From: Megalonaias nervosa | Taxonomy: Eukaryota > Mollusca > Bivalvia > Unionida > Unionidae | Length of the DNA: 64,000 nucleotides | Direction of reading: 5' to 3' | NCBI GenBank assembly: GCA_016617855.1 | Contig: JAECUM010006680.1 | Coordinates: 1-64,000 of the forward strand | Shown here: positions 54,801 to 60,800 of the stretch, in pieces | Position numbering within the stretch: the stretch's first letter is position 1 | Layout: every line of letters begins with the position of its first letter | Translations under genes and position numbers: made by a program | The notes under the pieces: generated by a model | Databases searched by the model: none | What the model was told of the DNA's origin: nothing | What the model saw: the letters and a program-made list of their open reading frames with translations, nothing else

Positions 54801-57800
54801 TAACGATGATTCTGGAAACATTTCATAATCCTTATGATCGGAAAGAAAAGCAACTTAATAAGAGAAAAAGACAAAGACCTATTTCATACTTCTCATTATG
54901 TTGATTTAAAGAAGTACCCATTTTGTTACAGTGAAAGCAGGGAGGGAAGATCTCATTATAGCAGTATAGGCATTGTGCAGATTCTCAACAAAATTTGAAC
55001 CGTTAAACAAAATATGTGTCTCCATGATGCTAATCCTTTAAAGATGGAATGGTTGACCATAATAGGGATTTATAAGGCTGTTTGACAGTTCACAAGCCTG
55101 GTTTAAGTCATTTATTTTGGGTAGCCACTTACTACCTGACCTGGAAAAATTTAAACAATCTTGCATCGAGCTCAACCTGCATGCAATTAATAGGAAGATC
55201 ATTTATCTTCTCAGAAATGGGGAATATAACAAAACGTTATGTATTTAATTAATTGACAGATTCATCAGGCAGAGAGTACATGTCGGTGCAGTTATGTCAT
55301 CATGACTACCGCATGTGTTCTGTATGTGATAAATCTGGCTTTTTCCAGGCTGCAGCAACAGAGACAGGTTCTTGTTGGTGATGCATAAATTAAATATTAA
55401 AAAATTATGTGTCTTTTCATTTTTCAAACACTTTACATGGCTTTCATGTAGTATTTCTGAATTTTTTGTCAAACTTTGGAAAGGTTTTTTTGGGGGTGGG
55501 GTTTGGTACCACATGATTGTTTGACATCAGATGTCATGAATATATAGGCTGCAAGACTTATGTAGTCATGTGACAATGCAGAAGGAGAGAACAAGGTCAG
55601 ATTTCATTAACATGGTAGTTTCACCTTGTCTGTTAATAAATTACAAGATGCTGTGGTCACAATTTCTGAGAAGACATTCCATCTTCCTATAGATTTAATG
55701 CAGGAAGGGCTTGATGTAAGGTCATTTTAAGTTTGATAGGGCCAGTAGTAAGTGGCTATCCTATGCCGACACCGCATAACTTTGGTAAGGTCCAACTTTT
55801 TCATTAGGTAGTGCACCCAGACTTCACTCCCGAGCTAGCATGTCAAAATCACAATGGGGTAGGAAAGGTCAGAGGAAACTATGACTAACATTCCTTGGCA
55901 TGCAGCTTTACCTTGTAATCTAGCAAAACTGGGAAAGATTTATACAGCATTGTTTTGAAATATGATTTGTAGAAATCATTTGTAGAATTTGTAGAAACTC
56001 ATTAAGCCCCAATCCCACTTGTAGGCTTGATGAGGCTGTACCCTACTTTCCAGCTCTAGCATCAAGGTCATTTAAGATACACCAAAGTGGGTGGTATTAC
56101 AATAAAGCAGATAGATGTTGCTCTACAATGATACCAAATAATCTGGATTTTTTACTCGCATTACAAAATGCAGAGGGGAAAACATATCCTTTGAGACCCA
56201 TTTTTTAACACCAAAAGATTCACCCGTTTTCGGAATCAGATTTGTGTCCAGATTTTAGACTTTTTGTCCTGTGATCTAAGGTAGACTGGTCTGAACTGCA
56301 CACAGACAGGTGAACCTTTTCAAAAAGTAGGATAAGTTGGGGATTGGGAGGAAGAAGTGTCCAGGAGTCGAAAATGATGGGCCCAATTCTGCTCATGCAC
56401 GAACCAAATAGCCAATGAAAAACGTTTCTAGCACATCTAGTCATCAGTCTAAGTGAAAAACTCTTAGAAGCAGATGTATTTGGATGTATTCAGAATTAAC
56501 CTCAAAATGCATTTCCTATTTCCTACCCCATTTCAGGCAAATATGACAACAGTCTCGGGGTCACTGAGTTAATGGAAGCAATTGAATCTCTGAGATTTAC
56601 ATGATTAACTCTTAGAGAACTTTGGCATTGTCAATAAGATTTTTGAAAAAATTACTTATGATAGCATAAATAAATGCTGACTGGTGATAACTGATATTTT
56701 ACTAGCCATTGGACTATTAAAATTATGAAAACTATTAGTCTGACAGAAAATTTACTAGGTGCAGGCTAGCTGACTAACGTTAATTTTTAGCCCTGCCCTG
56801 CTTTTTCAGATTACAAGCTAGTTATTCCTCTACTTTCTCAAGCTGCATTTGTCTGTCTATTTGTGAGCTCATTTAAGTCTCAAAACATAAGTACATGTAA
56901 ACAGAATTCTTTTAAAATAATGTCCAAGTATCACAAGGCAATGAAATATGATTTTGGCCAAAAACACTTTACACCATAAACAAACAACTTCCAAAGATAT
57001 ACAAATAACGTAGTACATGTATAACTCAGTCACTTAGTCTTCGTGGCTGTCAAATGGATAGGTTATTTTACCAAGCTATACTTACATTTTACACATCATA
57101 ATTTCATAATCTTTGTTGGCCATCAAATGGACAGATCATTCTTGTCAAGCTAGACATATAACTCACACAACACTCTTTGTGTCCATCAGATGGACAGATC
57201 ATTCTTGTCAAACTAGACTCAACACACTCACTGTGTTCATCAAATGGACAGATAATTCTTGTCAAGCTGGACATATAACTCACACAACACACTTTCTGTG
57301 TCCATCAAATGGACAGATCATTCTTGTCAACTATGCTTATAACTCACACAGCATACTGTGTCCATCAAATGTCAAACTGTGTATCTATGACTTACATGAC
57401 ATGCTCTCTGTAACTGTCAAATGGACAGATCATTCTAGACAAGTTATACTTATAACTTACACAACATACTCTTCAGTGGCTGTAAAATGGACACATATAA
57501 CTTGCATAGAATACTACATGGTTGCCAAATGGACGATTATTCTTACCAAGCTAAACTTGTATCTTTCATGACAGACACCTAGTAGCCATCAAATGATAAG
57601 ATCATTTTTGTCAAGCTATATTGACAACTTACACAACATTCTCTTCAGTGGCTGTTAGACAGACATATCATTCTTGTCAAGCTCTGCATGTAACTTGCAC
57701 TACATACTCTCAGTGGCCATCAAATGGACAGATCATTTTTGTCATGTTATAGATACAAGTTCACACTTACACAGCATACTTTGACCCCAGTGTTTGTAGT

Positions 57801-60800
57801 ACATGGTCAGAAAAGAGGAGGAAACCAAAATGCCTATATGAAACTACAACCTTAAATGGGGAAACACTTACTTCTGCACATGCTGATCCCTGATCCTGGG
57901 AATTGAACTCAGGACCTTTGAGTTGCAGAACTATGAAGTCACTATGCACTATCCATGTCCCATTAAATTCTGAATTCAGTTAAGCATTTAAGATGCAAAA
58001 CATGTTGAAGCATGGACTTTTCAACAGAAACATTACTTGCTGATGGACTTGATTTCATGATGACCCAAAAATGCTTTCTTGGTGATTTTATTCATTTCTT
58101 GGAGGAGACCAAATGTTTTTGACTTTCTTTTGACTGGTAACTAACTTTCCTTCCACATATTAAATAAAATGTTAAAAAGGCCCTGGATTTAGTATGGGTC
58201 TAGAAAAACACATATTAAAGAGCTCATTGGAAGGCCTTGCTTCAGTTATGCAGGTCTATCGGAAATTCTGAATTTGGTTATTGATCAGTTGTGTATCAAC
58301 ATTCTTGTTAGTCTTCCCTGTAGATGATTGATATACAGTCAGTGACTTGGACTTTGTTTGGGTGCATTTAGAATTTCCCCTTTAGAAAGCCTCTGTGTTG
58401 AGGCCAATGAACCTTGACATTACCTGAAACAAACAAAATTGGCTTTTCAGTATATTACCAGATTATATTTTAATCAGTCAGATACTCCATATAATGGAAT
58501 GTTTATGTCCAAAAACTAAACCTTGTACACTCAGAAGTCAAATTCACTTCCACAATTTGGCATGCAGATTTGTCTTCTTGATGATCAGAAGCAAAAAAAA
58601 ATTGTATTTAATCTTTGATAATTCAGAAGGACCTCAAAATCCTTCCCTTTTTCAGAGTAAATTAAATGAAATTAGGTTCTCCTGTTGCAGCCATAGGTCC
58701 CTATACACAGATTTTTCAAAAGATGGAAAACAGGGTTGGGATGCCAAGACAGCACCCTATGGCATAATTCAAGCTTGCTACCAGATAAAGCCATCATTTT
58801 TACTGCAGAAATGACAGTCATACTCAGATATTTTGTAACTACATTGAAACTGCTCAAAAAGCAACATGAAAGCTTGCAAAACCTGAATGTGTCATCCCCA
58901 GTTCCCAGATGAAAAGATAGATAATGCAGCCAAACTGCTCTGGGTATGTGCAGTTTGCAGTTGCATTTGTCTTATAAGCACTTTTATACAGATGTCTGCT
59001 GTATTCCACATAACAAGTGAAGACTAATTGAAGTAGTTGAGAGTAATGCTGTTATAACTGGGATCATTGTTGTATTACCATGTGTCAAACATTTACCTGT
59101 ATTGTCAACCATATTTATTGTTGTATTTACCATGTGTCAAACATTTACCTGTATTGTCTACCATATTTATTGTTGTATTTACCATGTGTCAAACATTTAC
59201 CTGTATTGTCTACCATATTTATTGTTGTATTTACCATGTGTCAAACATTTACCTGTATTGTCTACCATATTTATTGGTTCCAGTGAAAAAGACACATTTT
59301 CTGCCATTTCCAAAACTATTTTTGCACAAGATGCTAATGTTTTATGTTGACTTCTGAATTTAGCTTGCTGTGGTTAGTTCAGCTATTTAAAAGCACTATT
59401 GTTTTTCTTTTCAGATTTCCAAGAACCTTATGCAATAGTTGTATTACTCCAAAATGATCTGGTAGTAATAGATCTCACAAGTGAAGGGTATGCATTCAGC
59501 CTGAATATTGTTTTTAATTATGTAAACCAATTAATTTATTAGCGTATTCAAAAAGTTTATTTTCTTACAATTATAAAAGTAATAGTTACACTATAAGAAT
59601 ATGGGCCTCAACTGAAACTAGTCCTGTACTCCCATCATTCTGTTGTAATGCATTGAGCTTAATTTCTGAAATGTTTCTGCACAACACTGCAGCCAGACTT
59701 CTGCTTAAGTCATCTTGAGTTCCACATTACCAAACTGTTAGAGGATTTATGGTATTGTTTCCATTCTTCATGAGAAAACTATTGGGATTTTGTCCATCTG
59801 TCTGTCTGTTCATTTGTCTTTTATATCTTCTCTTTCACTATTGATTTGAATGGCAGCAAACTTAGTAAGATATATGCCCATGTAATGGAAAGATGAAGAA
59901 GGGTAAAATGGTCTCCACTCACAGGAACTACACAGATGAGTCTGTAGAAATGGAATTTAGCAGGTTTCTTGATGAAACGAAATATTGATATACAGGCCTG
60001 TCTCAGCTTGAGTATAATCAATGTATTCTTTTCTGTGTTTATGCTGTTTTTATGCTTCTGCCATATTCTGTGAAGGGAGCATGTAGTTACCAGTGTCTTT
60101 CCATCACATCACATCATGTTTGTTAGGAAATTAATTTACTCTCTGTAAATGTTGAAAGACTTCAGGCACTGAACTAAATTTGGTGTTTAGCTTAATAATA
60201 AGAAGATACAGTCTAAGTTGAATTTATACATTTTCTGGAAACATTTTACCAACATATGGCTTCTGTTTAACATAGAATTTTACTTTGTATTGAATCATGC
60301 TCTTCATTTGCACCGTCTGTGTTTATATGTTATATGGATACATTTTTTGTTTTTAACCAAGTTCTTTTTCTTATTTATTAAAAACAAAAAAAGTTTTATT
60401 GATCCCTGTGAGGTCCTGCACTAAAGGTACTCTCTGTACATAAATTAGTGTGAGTTTGTCAAACAAACCAGTTGTATTAATTCTGGATGGCCTTGCTACA
60501 AAGGGACTCATTGCACAGGAATTGTTGAGAGAGGATCAAACATATCAGTTTCATTGTACATAAATATGTGAGAGATGGTCAAGCAAACCATTTGCATTAA
60601 TGCTAGAGGACCTTGCTGTAAATGAGCTCATTGTACATTAATTGGTGAGAGAGGGGCCACCTTGTAATAATAAATGTCATACTTATGTAAGTTACTAAGA
60701 ATTTTTCATGGTAATTGAGTGTTTTGCTTTTATGTTTATGTGCTATCTTTCTTTACTAACATATAACTACAATATTTGTTAAATTAGGAGTTTACAGATA

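Noticed and set aside
57113..57571. 152-codon frame with repeated KWTDHSCQ motifs
   Set aside because: It is a translation of the degenerate minisatellite E. The opposite strand has a similar repeated frame, and units change length out of frame elsewhere.
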